Positions 50,469 through 59,853 of a stretch of DNA of 64,000 nt are shown in pieces. The notes beneath the pieces are model-generated. The model was not told the origin of the DNA. It did no database searches and saw only the letters and a program-made list of their open reading frames with translations. The stretch spans positions 1-64,000 of the forward strand of contig JAFYMC010000022.1 in assembly GCA_017556805.1 (NCBI GenBank). Reading direction: 5' to 3'. The first letter of the stretch is position 1. Each line of letters opens with the position of its first letter. The position numbers were made by a program, and so were the translations under genes. Origin of the DNA: Lachnospiraceae bacterium. GTDB taxonomy: Bacteria > Bacillota > Clostridia > Lachnospirales > Lachnospiraceae.

Positions 50469-52682
50469 TTACTGTTCCCCTTCCGGAAACAATTGCTTTT
50501 TCATTTCCACATAGACCGACTCATCATTGAGCGGCTTTAATAAATATCCGTTCATTCCGGCATTAAATATGGCAATCCGGTCATCCTCGAAAGCACTGGC
50601 GGTGGCTGCCACGATCGGTATCGTTGCCGCATCCGGCCGTTCTAACTTACGAATCACTTCCGTTGCTTCCAGTCCGTCCATCTCCGGCATCATTACATCC
50701 ATCAGTATCGCTGCATACTCACCCTCTTTGGAACGTTTAAATGCCTCCACTGCCTCGATTCCGTTTAATGCCGTATCCACGGTAAAGCCCATATGCTCCA
50801 GTAAAAACACAGTAATCTTCAGATTAATCGGTACATCCTCTACCGCAAGAATTTTCATTCCGGTAAATGCTTCCGTAACCGTGATTCCCGTCTCTTCCTT
50901 CTTCGGAAGCGCCTCCGCAATCACAAACGGAATCCGCACGATAAACCGGCTACCTTTTCCCAACTCGCTCTCTACCTGTATCGTTCCGCTCATAGCGTCA
51001 ATATATCGTTTTGCTATGGTCATACCGAGACCGGTCCCATGATAACGCTTTCCCTCATCTTCATCAGCCTTTGAATACGGCTGGTAAATACGTTTTAAAA
51101 ACTCAGTGTCCATACCGATACCGGTATCCTGCACGGTAAAGCAAAACTCTACCTTCCCGTCTTCCGTCAACTGTTCCGTTACAAAAAAAGATACCTGACC
51201 ACCCGCGGGAGTATATTTCATAGCATTTCCTAAAATATTCATCAATATCTGCTTTACATGCAAACGGTCACCGAACACTGCCGGATGTGCAAACGGTGGA
51301 AATTTCTTATAAAACCAAATCTTATTTTCCTTAATTTGGTCTTCCATCATTTCTACACATTCCTTCAATAAATCCGCAATAGAAAACGGCTCTTCCACCA
51401 ATTTAAACTCACCGCTTTCGATTTTCGAAAGATCCAGTACCTTATTTACCAAGGAAAGCAAATATGTCAAGGACTCATCAATTTTGTCCAGACAATCCTC
51501 TACCTTCTCTCTATCATCCATGCTTCTGCGGGCAATATTAGTCATTCCCATAACACCGCCAATCGGCGTACGAATATCATGAGAAATATGTGCCATCAGT
51601 TCGGTCTTTGCGCGATTCGCACGGTTTGCTTCCTTTGCCGCAAGCTCCAACAACCGTGTGCTCTCCTTTTGCTCCTCGGACAATCGTTCCTTCCCCTTTA
51701 AATACACAAGTAAAAGCACAGTTGCCGACACGAAACTTACCAAAATAATAATCAAAACCCACATCAGCAGATTCGCATAGTCATCCGGATTCTTCTCGGA
51801 ACCGACCAGTACCTCTCGATCTACCACTACCATAAGGTTCCAGTTCGGTATATTCGCCACTGGGCAGGTAGCAAGATAATATTCGACTCCCTGATAAGAA
51901 ATCTCCATACAATACTGCAGGCTGTCGGAAGAAATTGCTTCCTTTAACTTACTCCACTCACCATCCAGCAGTTCAACATTCTTTTCCAGTTCATCCAAAT
52001 AATTATTGGATAACGGAATATCGAATATCTTACTTTGCCGATACAATCTGGTTCCGTCGTTTCCCAAAATGTACACACTACTTTTTTCCGCGTAAGAATT
52101 GGAAACCAAGGCATACTCCAAATGAGACGTTTCAATAATCACGGTATAATACTCAAACCATCTTTGCTCCGACTCCAGAAAGACCGGTTCGTTTAATTCG
52201 ATCCAACAAAACAAATGCTTCTCATCTTCTCCCGGCACCGAACGAATCCACATACGCTCTTCGGCAATATGCTCGATTAAATAGTCCTTATTCTCCCACA
52301 TTCCGGTTGTTCCGTCGGATTTATAATAGGTCCCGTCCTCGCTTACGACGTAAACTTCACTTTCCTCCATACGGAAGAACAAATTCTGCTCCTCCAAAAA
52401 AGTCGTCATCTCCTCTACGTTTCGAAACGACTTTCCGTCGATGTAAGAACCGGTAAGCATTATCATTTCTCTTCTGGATGATGCGTATAACTCTGCCAGC
52501 TCCGCCAAGGTTCCCGTAACCTCGGTTACGTGATTTCCCCTCTCTTCCCGCATCCTTTCATTATAAACGGAATAAAGCCGGTATCCCGCACAACAAAAAA
52601 CAAACAGAAGCACTGCATAGATTGCCACTGCCAGTTTGTTAAAACGTCTCAACACCGACTTTCTTTTCTCTCTTTCTTTCAT
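50469..52682 (-). CDS. Hybrid sensor histidine kinase with receiver domain
   Basis: 737 residues from ATG 52682 (MKEREKRKS), since the upstream ATG at 52697 contains the GGAGG site. Membrane helices at about 15-36 and 300-322 enclose an extracellular region that looks like a Cache sensor (EDGTYYKSDGTTGMWENKDYL, NWNLMVVVDREVLV). The kinase core is complete: HISHDIRTPIGG, NILGNAMKYTP, QDTGIGM and GTGLGMTIAKR. The C-terminal receiver has phospho-acceptor Asp in AILMDVMMPEMDG and Lys in LLKPL. No output gene or regulator is adjacent; the receiver may pass phosphate to a distant protein or feed back on the kinase. Confidence 0.93.
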   Translation of the reverse strand: MKEREKRKSVLRRFNKLAVAIYAVLLFVFCCAGYRLYSVYNERMREERGNHVTEVTGTLAELAELYASSRREMIMLTGSYIDGKSFRNVEEMTTFLEEQNLFFRMEESEVYVVSEDGTYYKSDGTTGMWENKDYLIEHIAEERMWIRSVPGEDEKHLFCWIELNEPVFLESEQRWFEYYTVIIETSHLEYALVSNSYAEKSSVYILGNDGTRLYRQSKIFDIPLSNNYLDELEKNVELLDGEWSKLKEAISSDSLQYCMEISYQGVEYYLATCPVANIPNWNLMVVVDREVLVGSEKNPDDYANLLMWVLIIILVSFVSATVLLLVYLKGKERLSEEQKESTRLLELAAKEANRANRAKTELMAHISHDIRTPIGGVMGMTNIARRSMDDREKVEDCLDKIDESLTYLLSLVNKVLDLSKIESGEFKLVEEPFSIADLLKECVEMMEDQIKENKIWFYKKFPPFAHPAVFGDRLHVKQILMNILGNAMKYTPAGGQVSFFVTEQLTEDGKVEFCFTVQDTGIGMDTEFLKRIYQPYSKADEDEGKRYHGTGLGMTIAKRYIDAMSGTIQVESELGKGSRFIVRIPFVIAEALPKKEETGITVTEAFTGMKILAVEDVPINLKITVFLLEHMGFTVDTALNGIEAVEAFKRSKEGEYAAILMDVMMPEMDGLEATEVIRKLERPDAATIPIVAATASAFEDDRIAIFNAGMNGYLLKPLNDESVYVEMKKQLFPEGEQ

Positions 52683-52929
52683 GGTTCCTCCGGGCATTTA
52701 ACCTGTAAACATTTTACAAAATCACTTTCTTATTTTACCACATCTCTGCAAAAAAGCAAGAAGATTTTAATCATTTAAACTATCTTCCCGACGCAATTAT
52801 GCCCCTTGTTTTCTTCCTCGAAATAACATATGGAAACTCATTTTCGAATATGGTATAATCATCTTATACAAAGTGTTATTCACAACATTCACTTTTTTGC
52901 TGTATACTTAATTTCAGGAGGTATCTTCT

Positions 52930-54576
52930 ATGGCATGGTACGATGAAGCCATATTTTATCATATTTACCCGCTGGGACTGACCGGTGCGCCGAAGGAGAA
53001 TGCATACAGTTCCCCCGAGCATCGATTAAACACGTTACTACCCTGGATTCCCCATATCAAATCCCTGGGCTGTAACGCCCTCTACATCGGTCCGCTGTTT
53101 GAGTCCGTAGGCCACGGCTATGAGACTACGGATTATAAAAAGCTGGACTCTCGTCTCGGCACCAATGAGGATTTAACAAACTTTGTAAAAGAATGTCATG
53201 TCCAAGACATCCGCGTCATTTTGGACGGTGTCTTTAATCACACCGGACGAGATTTCTTTGCTTTTCAGGATATCAAGAAAAACCGCGAAAATTCCCCATA
53301 CAAGGACTGGTACTGCAATGTAAACTTTTGGGGAAATAACGAATATAACGATGGATTTTCTTACGAAAACTGGGGCGGCTACAATCTTTTAGCGAAACTG
53401 AATCAGAACCATCCGGCGGTAAAAGATTATATTTGTGACGTTATCCGGTTCTGGGTGTCGGAATTTGATATTGACGGTATCCGCCTGGACGCTGCGGATG
53501 TGTTGAATTTTGAGTATATGCAGACTCTGCGCCGGGTAGCAAATGAAGTAAAGCCGGACTTTTGGCTTATGGGCGAGGTTATTCACGGCGATTACAACCG
53601 CTGGGTAAATGAGGGGACACTTCATTCCGTCACCAATTACCATCTGCACAAGGCGCTGTATTCCGGCCACAACGACCATAACTACTTTGAAATTGCCCAC
53701 ACAGTAAAGCGCTTGTATGAGATGGGCGGCAGTCGTCCGGGAGGCTTAAAGCTCTATAATTTCGTGGACAACCATGATGTAGAGCGTATTTACACGAAGC
53801 TTTCCAATAAGGCACATTACACCCCGGTCCACATTTTGCTGTATACCTTACCGGGAGTCCCGTCCGTTTATTACGGCTCTGAGTTCGGTATCGAAGGAAA
53901 GAAGGAACGTTTCTCCGATGATTCCTTACGTCCGTCACTGTCTCTTTCCGAATTCGGCAATGCAATGACCGACCACCCGTGTACCCGCCTACTGGCTGCA
54001 CTGGGGCGCACCCGTCAAACCACGCCTGCTCTTTCTTACGGCGATTACAAGGAATTGCTTTTGACCAACCGGCAGTACGCCTTTTCCAGAACCCATAACG
54101 GCACCACAGTTCTTGTTGCCGTCAACAATGACGACAGCGACTTTATGATGACACTTCCTTGCGGTTCCTGTGCTCAATATAAAGGCGTTTTGTCCGGCGA
54201 GATAATAAATGTAACAAACGGCCAAATCACTGTGAATGTAAAAGCAAACAGCGGAGATATCTGGATACCGGTGAATTCCTCAACCGATGCCCCGGAAGAA
54301 GACGATTATTTTTTTGACTCTGCTTTTATTACAAATCCGGAACCGATACCGGAAGTCATCGTCTCCGATACAATATCAAACGAGGATGAAACCGCTTCCG
54401 CCGATACTCCTGCCGTTAATACCGATGCGTTCGCGCAAGGCAAAATCGCCGGTCTCCAAGAAGCCATCCTGGCCATCATGGAAAAGAAAGGACCGGTAAC
54501 GGAGCAAATGCGGAATGATGTAATCAACAATACCCACCATGACTCCTTGGTAAACTGGGTGAAGAGTTTTTATTAG
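52930..54576 (+). CDS. GH13 alpha-amylase-family enzyme with C-terminal extension
   Basis: 548 residues, no signal peptide, AGGAGG upstream. GH13 conserved regions are visible: ILDGVFNHTG (region I), DIDGIRLDAAD with nucleophile Asp (region II), WLMGEVIHGD with Glu (region III) and NFVDNHDVERI with Asp (region IV). The opening WYDEAIFYHIYPLGL is typical of neopullulanase, cyclomaltodextrinase and maltogenic enzymes acting inside the cell. Beyond a normal C-terminal beta domain lies an extra ~95 residues: an acidic Pro/Thr linker and a helical end (FAQGKIAGLQEAILAIMEKKGPVTEQMRND). The function of that tail is unknown. Confidence 0.93.
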   Translation: MAWYDEAIFYHIYPLGLTGAPKENAYSSPEHRLNTLLPWIPHIKSLGCNALYIGPLFESVGHGYETTDYKKLDSRLGTNEDLTNFVKECHVQDIRVILDGVFNHTGRDFFAFQDIKKNRENSPYKDWYCNVNFWGNNEYNDGFSYENWGGYNLLAKLNQNHPAVKDYICDVIRFWVSEFDIDGIRLDAADVLNFEYMQTLRRVANEVKPDFWLMGEVIHGDYNRWVNEGTLHSVTNYHLHKALYSGHNDHNYFEIAHTVKRLYEMGGSRPGGLKLYNFVDNHDVERIYTKLSNKAHYTPVHILLYTLPGVPSVYYGSEFGIEGKKERFSDDSLRPSLSLSEFGNAMTDHPCTRLLAALGRTRQTTPALSYGDYKELLLTNRQYAFSRTHNGTTVLVAVNNDDSDFMMTLPCGSCAQYKGVLSGEIINVTNGQITVNVKANSGDIWIPVNSSTDAPEEDDYFFDSAFITNPEPIPEVIVSDTISNEDETASADTPAVNTDAFAQGKIAGLQEAILAIMEKKGPVTEQMRNDVINNTHHDSLVNWVKSFY

Positions 54577-54600
54577 ATTCCTCTTTTACTACCCAAAAGC

Positions 54601-54648
54601 AAAAACAAAAAGGCGAAGAGCTTTCCTATTCGGAAACTCCTCGCCTTA
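54601..54648. terminator. Bidirectional terminator between GH13 and GNAT genes
   Basis: AAGGCGAAGAGCTTTCC pairs with GGAAACTCCTCGCCTT with two mismatches and a five-base loop. The minus-strand side is followed by TTTTGTTTTT, the plus side only by ACCATTTT. Confidence 0.8.
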
Positions 54649-54679
54649 CCATTTTAATGTACCTTTGCTCTCTTCTTTT

Positions 54680-55213
54680 CTATTTTATTTCCTCCAAAAA
54701 ACGACTTGCATAGCTCCCGTAGATATCATCGTACAAGGAGAAATACTCCGGAAAGCTTACTTCACAGTCATACCCAAGAAGTTCAAACTCCACCCCAAAT
54801 AACCTTGCATTTACCCCCAATTCCGTCATTCCGTTGTTTAAGTAAAACTGCTTTCTTCTGCGACGTTCTTCTATATTGTCTGCCGGAACAGACAGGCTCT
54901 CCACTTCTAAAAAGAAACGCTTCTCACGATACATCTCAAATAATATCTTCAGGCTCTCCCCGCCAAGGCCGTTGCCGCGTTTTTCTTTGCTAATGGCAAA
55001 ATAGTCTAGCAACACCAAATCCCCACTATTCATAGTAATGGCTAAGCCTGAAAACTCGTCATTCTGTTCAATCATCCAGACATCCGTCCGCTTCTCCCGG
55101 TGCTTTTCCCGTATCATTGCAAACGGCTTCCGTTCATTTTCCGGAAATGCCTCGGTATAAAGCGTTTCCAACAGTCCCCATTCCATGTCGGAAGTTACCT
55201 CTCTAAGTCTCAT
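54680..55213 (-). CDS. GNAT-family N-acetyltransferase
   Basis: 177 residues. The acetyl-CoA binding motif A reads LVLLDYFAISKEKRGNGLGGESLKIL (R-x-x-G-x-G/A pattern as RGNGLGG). The N-terminus LYTEAFPENERKPF is common in clostridial GNAT proteins. It transfers an acetyl group to an unknown amine. It starts 9 bp after the stop of the first sugar-binding/GGDEF gene, with a weak AAAGAG site, so coupled translation is likely. Confidence 0.88.
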   Translation of the reverse strand: MRLREVTSDMEWGLLETLYTEAFPENERKPFAMIREKHREKRTDVWMIEQNDEFSGLAITMNSGDLVLLDYFAISKEKRGNGLGGESLKILFEMYREKRFFLEVESLSVPADNIEERRRRKQFYLNNGMTELGVNARLFGVEFELLGYDCEVSFPEYFSLYDDIYGSYASRFLEEIK

Positions 55214-55222
55214 GTTATCTCT

Positions 55223-57121
55223 TTACCGTTCTTCCTCCATAATCTTATGATGCCTGTCCTTCATACGATACATGGACTCATCTGCCATCTGTAAGTATTT
55301 CTCAATGTCAAATTCATCCTCCGGGCGAATCGGCACACCGCCGACACTCACCGTCAGATGAAAATCGATTCCACGTTTTTCTACTTCCTTTGCCAAACGA
55401 TCCTGGACTGCCTGACAAATGCCTTCGATATCCACTTCGCCTTCTACCACACGACCGCCTACCAGGAATTCATCACCGCCGAATCGGGACACCACCCAGT
55501 CTCTCGGCATTTCCGCACGTAATACGGACGCCACGGTACGTAAGGCCAAATCGCCGTTCGCATGACCGCTTTGGTCATTGATGCTCTTCATTTTATCAAT
55601 ATCCACAAGGAAAATGACACCGAGTCCGCCTTTTTCTTTCCAATCCGCGAGCATCGGATAGGTCATACGCTCACAACCGGCACGATTGTACACGCCGGTC
55701 AGGGTATCCACAACCGATAAATTTGTCAAACGTTCCGTCAGGTTGACAATCATTATATTACGTCTCACCTGCTCTAAGTACTGATTCATATGTCTGGTCC
55801 AAATATACAGACCATTATTATGAATAATCTCTAAATCTCCCGTTAATACAGCAAACCCATAAGACTTCTCATCGCTATAAACCGGCACGTACATATAAAC
55901 ACCCGGAACTTCCCTGTTCTTTGCCAAATAAAAGATTGCATCGTTTTTCTTCACCATTTTATAAGGCTTCTTCTTTCCGTCCTTTATCGTACCGACCACG
56001 GCCACGTCCTCATTGTAGCCCATTGTCCGTAGATTTGCGTCTCCTTCTTCAATGTGGAAAAACTCCGAATCCAGACAAAGCATAAAGTTTTCACCCTCAA
56101 TGTCGTGTTCGCGCTCAAATAAAGTAGAAAGACTATCGGATAACTCCTCTATATTTTCATTTTTACGAATATACAGATAAATACTTCTGAAATGAGAATC
56201 CAATGCGATACTGTCCTTGAGCTTAAAGAAATACTCACTCTGGTGTGCATTGCTCTTCCTCTCTGCGCAGCCGCAACTCTCATTCGGAACAAACCGTGTG
56301 CCCAGTAAAGCATTTTCTATCTTCTTTCCTTGCATACTGTCCAGTAACATACGAATTGCCTTGTCACCCATGCTTCCCCACTCATGACTCACCGAAGCAA
56401 GAATCGGGTGAAACTCCCTGGTCTGTGTCAGGCAATCATATCCGGTGACAATTACATCACCCGGCACATGATATCCCAACTCTCTCAAATGGTTTGCGAC
56501 ACCGAACGCCATAACATCGTTGGCGCATACAACAGCATCCGGAAGTCTGTTATTATTCTCTCCCATCCATGCCAGTACCTGGTCCATCGCACTTGCCATT
56601 CCCCAGTCACCGTATTTAATATTTCCCTCCGGCACGGAAAATCCGTTCTCCTGCGCCTCATCTATCACTGCACGCAACCGTTCCGCACTGTCTGCATGGT
56701 CCTGCGGTCCACCGATATACAAAATTTCACGAACCCCATGTTCCGTTACAATATGTTTCACCAGTTCCCTCATTCCGGCATAATTGTCGGTAAAAACAGA
56801 CGGAACCCCCTCAAACTCGGACTCAAGGCTGACCACCGGACACTTCACACTTTTCAGCTTTTCTTTGAAATACTCTGTTTCCTTGGTTAGATTAAAGGAA
56901 TTTCCCAAAATGATAATTCCGTCAAAATCATCCAAATCCGGAAGTGTAAATATATTAAATTCCGCATCGCACTGGGCAGAGCTCTCCCATCGCAAAGAAT
57001 AATTCACAAATGCAAACACATCAATATTCTCGTTCTTTGCTACCTCTTTCACTCCGCTCAGAACATCTTGTACATATTCAAAACTCCATCCGCCGGCAAA
57101 CACTGCTATTCTTTTTCTCAT
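55223..57121 (-). CDS. Cytosolic periplasmic-binding-like sensor fused to GGDEF (copy 1)
   Basis: 632 residues with neither signal peptide nor membrane helix. Residues 1-275 form a LacI/periplasmic-binding-protein-type domain (RKRIAVFAGGWSFEYVQDVLSGV, DNYAGMRELVKHIVTEHGVREILYIGGPQDH, DVMAFGVANHLRELGYHVPGDVIVTGYD) but lack the helix-turn-helix that LacI regulators carry in front. A linker domain (about 290-450) precedes a GGDEF domain with an intact signature at 548-552 and no clear RxxD inhibitory site. It should make cyclic di-GMP in response to a soluble, probably sugar-like, ligand. The neighbouring gene is a paralogue of the same layout. Confidence 0.92.
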   Translation of the reverse strand: MRKRIAVFAGGWSFEYVQDVLSGVKEVAKNENIDVFAFVNYSLRWESSAQCDAEFNIFTLPDLDDFDGIIILGNSFNLTKETEYFKEKLKSVKCPVVSLESEFEGVPSVFTDNYAGMRELVKHIVTEHGVREILYIGGPQDHADSAERLRAVIDEAQENGFSVPEGNIKYGDWGMASAMDQVLAWMGENNNRLPDAVVCANDVMAFGVANHLRELGYHVPGDVIVTGYDCLTQTREFHPILASVSHEWGSMGDKAIRMLLDSMQGKKIENALLGTRFVPNESCGCAERKSNAHQSEYFFKLKDSIALDSHFRSIYLYIRKNENIEELSDSLSTLFEREHDIEGENFMLCLDSEFFHIEEGDANLRTMGYNEDVAVVGTIKDGKKKPYKMVKKNDAIFYLAKNREVPGVYMYVPVYSDEKSYGFAVLTGDLEIIHNNGLYIWTRHMNQYLEQVRRNIMIVNLTERLTNLSVVDTLTGVYNRAGCERMTYPMLADWKEKGGLGVIFLVDIDKMKSINDQSGHANGDLALRTVASVLRAEMPRDWVVSRFGGDEFLVGGRVVEGEVDIEGICQAVQDRLAKEVEKRGIDFHLTVSVGGVPIRPEDEFDIEKYLQMADESMYRMKDRHHKIMEEER

Positions 57122-57218
57122 AACATCCCCCTTAGATAAAAGTCTGACATTTCACAAATAATACAACCATTTAATACATTATATCAAATTATACAAGAAA
57201 ATACAAGTCAAAAAGCAA

Positions 57219-59126
57219 TTACATCCGACGTTCCCACTCCAAATGATGTGCTTGTTTTATATCGTACATATCATCATCGGCGATTTGCATATACTCGCTA
57301 ATCGCCACCGTATCCTCCGGCAACATTTTTGCGATTCCGATACTGATGGTAAGCGGGATATCGATATTTCTTTTCTTTACTTCCTTTCCCAAACGTACTT
57401 CCAAGGAACGTCGTAACGCTTCCGTATCTATTTCCTCTCCGCTTACCCGGCCACCGACGAAAAATTCGTCGCCGCCGTATCTGGATACAATCCAATCCTC
57501 CGGCAATCCGGACTTTAAAACGCTGGAAACCGTACGCAGTGCCAAATCACCGTTTGCATGACCGTATCTGTCGTTGATCACCTTCATTTTATCGATATCT
57601 ACCAACATAATGATACCGCTTCCGCCACGGCTTCTCCACTCCTCCAGCATAGGAAACGCTATTTGCTCGCAACCGGCACGATTATAGACACCGGTAAGCA
57701 CATCCGTTACCGAAAGCTTCGTCAGCATTCGCGTCAAATCCGAAATGGTAAGATTTCTTCTGACCAGTTCCAGATACTGACTGGTATGCCTGGTCCAAAT
57801 ATAAAACTGATTCGCACAGGCGATCCGCAAAGAACCGGTCAATACGGCAAATCCGTACGTCTTTAAATCTCCCGACAAAGGAGCCACAATATAAAGCATC
57901 GGGTTCTTTATCTTTTTCGACAACCAGTACAAGGCTTCGTTCCGTTTCATTGTCATACGGGGAACCGGTTTCCCTCCTACCAATGCACCGATTATCTCCG
58001 CCCTGTCATTGTATCCTGTTAAAGATAAGTTAAAGTCTCCCTCCTCTATCCGGAAAAACTCCGGGTCCAGGCACATAACAAAATTTTCGCCTTCCATCTG
58101 ATGCTCCCGTACAAATAAATCCGAAAGCGCCTCCGACAAATCCTCGGCATTATCAATTTTGTCTACAGCGCGGTAAATATGGCGGAAATGCGCATCCGCA
58201 TCCAAACCGTTGATTACATTCACCTGCTTCCGTCTCGTTCCGAAGGTCTTGCTCTTTTGTAAATCTTCATAAGAACATCCGCAGCTCTGTGCCGGAACGA
58301 AACAAGTCGGAAGTATCACGTTTTGTTGCTCTTCTCCGTTCATTTTGCAAAACAGCATGGAAAAGGCCCTTTCGCCCATAGCCTCCCACTCGTGTCCTAC
58401 GGAAGCAATGGTCGGAAGGAACTCCTGTCCTGCACGTAAACAGTCAAATCCGGTAACCGCCACATCCTCCGGGACTTTGAAGTTCAACTGTTCCAGTTGG
58501 TCACATGCTCCCATGGCCATAATATCATTTGCACACAATATAGCATCCGGAAGGGCACCGAATTCTTCTACCCATTCGGAAACAATTCTCATTCCGGACT
58601 CTCTGGACCAATCTCCGTACCGGACATTTCGCTCCGGAATATATAATCCGTTTTTTTCCGCCACATCACACAAGGCCTTTAACCGATCAAGATTCTCCAA
58701 ATGATCCTGCGGCCCGCCGATATATAAAATATTCCTTGCCCCGTGGTCTTCCACCATATGCCGTGCCAAGTCATACATACCGGCATAGTTATCGGAAACC
58801 AAAGATACCGCCGGTTCCAGTTCATACTCTACCGCCACCGCCGGTACATTAATATGCTTTAATTTCTCGGAAAAATAATCCACTTCTTTCTCCTGATTAA
58901 AAGAATTGGCCAACAGAATAATTCCGTCAAACTCTTCCAACTCAGGCAATGTAAAGAGATTATATTCGCCTTCGTTCGACAAGGCATTCAGCCCTTGTAT
59001 CGAAAAATTTACAAACGTAAAGACATCTACATTTTCCTTCTTTGCAGCTTCCGATATCCCGCAAACAACTTCCCTAAAATATTCATCGCCCCAACCACCG
59101 GCAAATACAGCAATTTTCTTTTTCAT
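57219..59126 (-). CDS. Cytosolic periplasmic-binding-like sensor fused to GGDEF (copy 2)
   Basis: 635 residues from ATG 59126 (MKKKIAVFAGGWGDEY), with GGAGG 8 nt upstream; the frame begins earlier at 59165 without support. The layout is the same as in copy 1: ligand-binding domain (DNYAGMYDLARHMVEDHGARNILYIGGPQDH), middle domain and GGDEF at 551-555 with LTGVYNRAGCEQ. The intergenic gap to copy 1 is 97 bp and holds no obvious terminator. Sequence differences are spread over the ligand-binding half, so the two copies may sense different ligands while feeding the same cyclic di-GMP pool. Confidence 0.92.
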   Translation of the reverse strand: MKKKIAVFAGGWGDEYFREVVCGISEAAKKENVDVFTFVNFSIQGLNALSNEGEYNLFTLPELEEFDGIILLANSFNQEKEVDYFSEKLKHINVPAVAVEYELEPAVSLVSDNYAGMYDLARHMVEDHGARNILYIGGPQDHLENLDRLKALCDVAEKNGLYIPERNVRYGDWSRESGMRIVSEWVEEFGALPDAILCANDIMAMGACDQLEQLNFKVPEDVAVTGFDCLRAGQEFLPTIASVGHEWEAMGERAFSMLFCKMNGEEQQNVILPTCFVPAQSCGCSYEDLQKSKTFGTRRKQVNVINGLDADAHFRHIYRAVDKIDNAEDLSEALSDLFVREHQMEGENFVMCLDPEFFRIEEGDFNLSLTGYNDRAEIIGALVGGKPVPRMTMKRNEALYWLSKKIKNPMLYIVAPLSGDLKTYGFAVLTGSLRIACANQFYIWTRHTSQYLELVRRNLTISDLTRMLTKLSVTDVLTGVYNRAGCEQIAFPMLEEWRSRGGSGIIMLVDIDKMKVINDRYGHANGDLALRTVSSVLKSGLPEDWIVSRYGGDEFFVGGRVSGEEIDTEALRRSLEVRLGKEVKKRNIDIPLTISIGIAKMLPEDTVAISEYMQIADDDMYDIKQAHHLEWERRM

Positions 59127-59219
59127 AGACTCGCCCTCCGGTAAAAAAACGCTGTCACTATGCACAATACTATTAACAATAATTATACCGCAAAAAGAGG
59201 CGAATTACAACAAATTTTT

Positions 59220-59816
59220 CTAAAATTTTCTATTTTCCTGCTTTTTTTCTTTCTTTTTCTTTTGTACGGAATAGCCGAACTTGCCCAGCTTCTCTCCCAG
59301 TAAAAAGTACTCTCCGTGGGAATAGGTTACCAGCCCGGTATGATTTAATTCGAACTTACCGGTATCATCCATGTAAGCATCCTCCACTGTCACATTTACC
59401 ACTTCTCCCACAAACATCGTATGACTTCCGAGGGCCAGTTCCTGTACTACCTTACACTCAATATTCACCGGACTTTCCGCAATTCCCGGTGCCTGTACCT
59501 TCTGCGACGGAAGAGGGGTCAGCTTCATTTCCCCAAACTTATCCACGTCTCTTCCGGACTTTACCCCACAATAATCCGTAGCATACACCAAGTCCTTCGT
59601 TACAAGATTCACCACAAACTCTCCGGTTTCTTTGATGATATCATAGGAATACCGCTCCGGACGCACCGATATAGACAACATGGCAGGGGAGGAGCACACA
59701 GTGCCCGCCCATGCCACGGTAATAATGTTCGGTCTTTGATTTTCGCGTCCGCAGCTTACCATTACTGCCGGTACCGGATACAACATGTTTCCCGGCCTCC
59801 AATGCTGCTTTGCCAT
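59220..59816 (-). CDS. Flavin reductase family protein (FMN-binding split barrel)
   Basis: 198 residues from ATG 59816 (MAKQHWRPGNM), AAGGAG 5 nt upstream. WRPGNMLYPVPAVMVSCG, NIITVAWAGTVCSSPAMLSISVRPERYSYD and FVVNLVTKDLVYATDYCG are characteristic of the flavin reductase-like fold that binds FMN. The C-terminus is a short Lys-rich tail (KKKKEKKQENRK). It is the last gene of the wall-glycan operon but its role there is not clear. Confidence 0.88.
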   Translation of the reverse strand: MAKQHWRPGNMLYPVPAVMVSCGRENQRPNIITVAWAGTVCSSPAMLSISVRPERYSYDIIKETGEFVVNLVTKDLVYATDYCGVKSGRDVDKFGEMKLTPLPSQKVQAPGIAESPVNIECKVVQELALGSHTMFVGEVVNVTVEDAYMDDTGKFELNHTGLVTYSHGEYFLLGEKLGKFGYSVQKKKKEKKQENRKF

Positions 59817-59853
59817 AGTTTCTCCTTCTTGCGGATATCCGCCCATAAAATAG

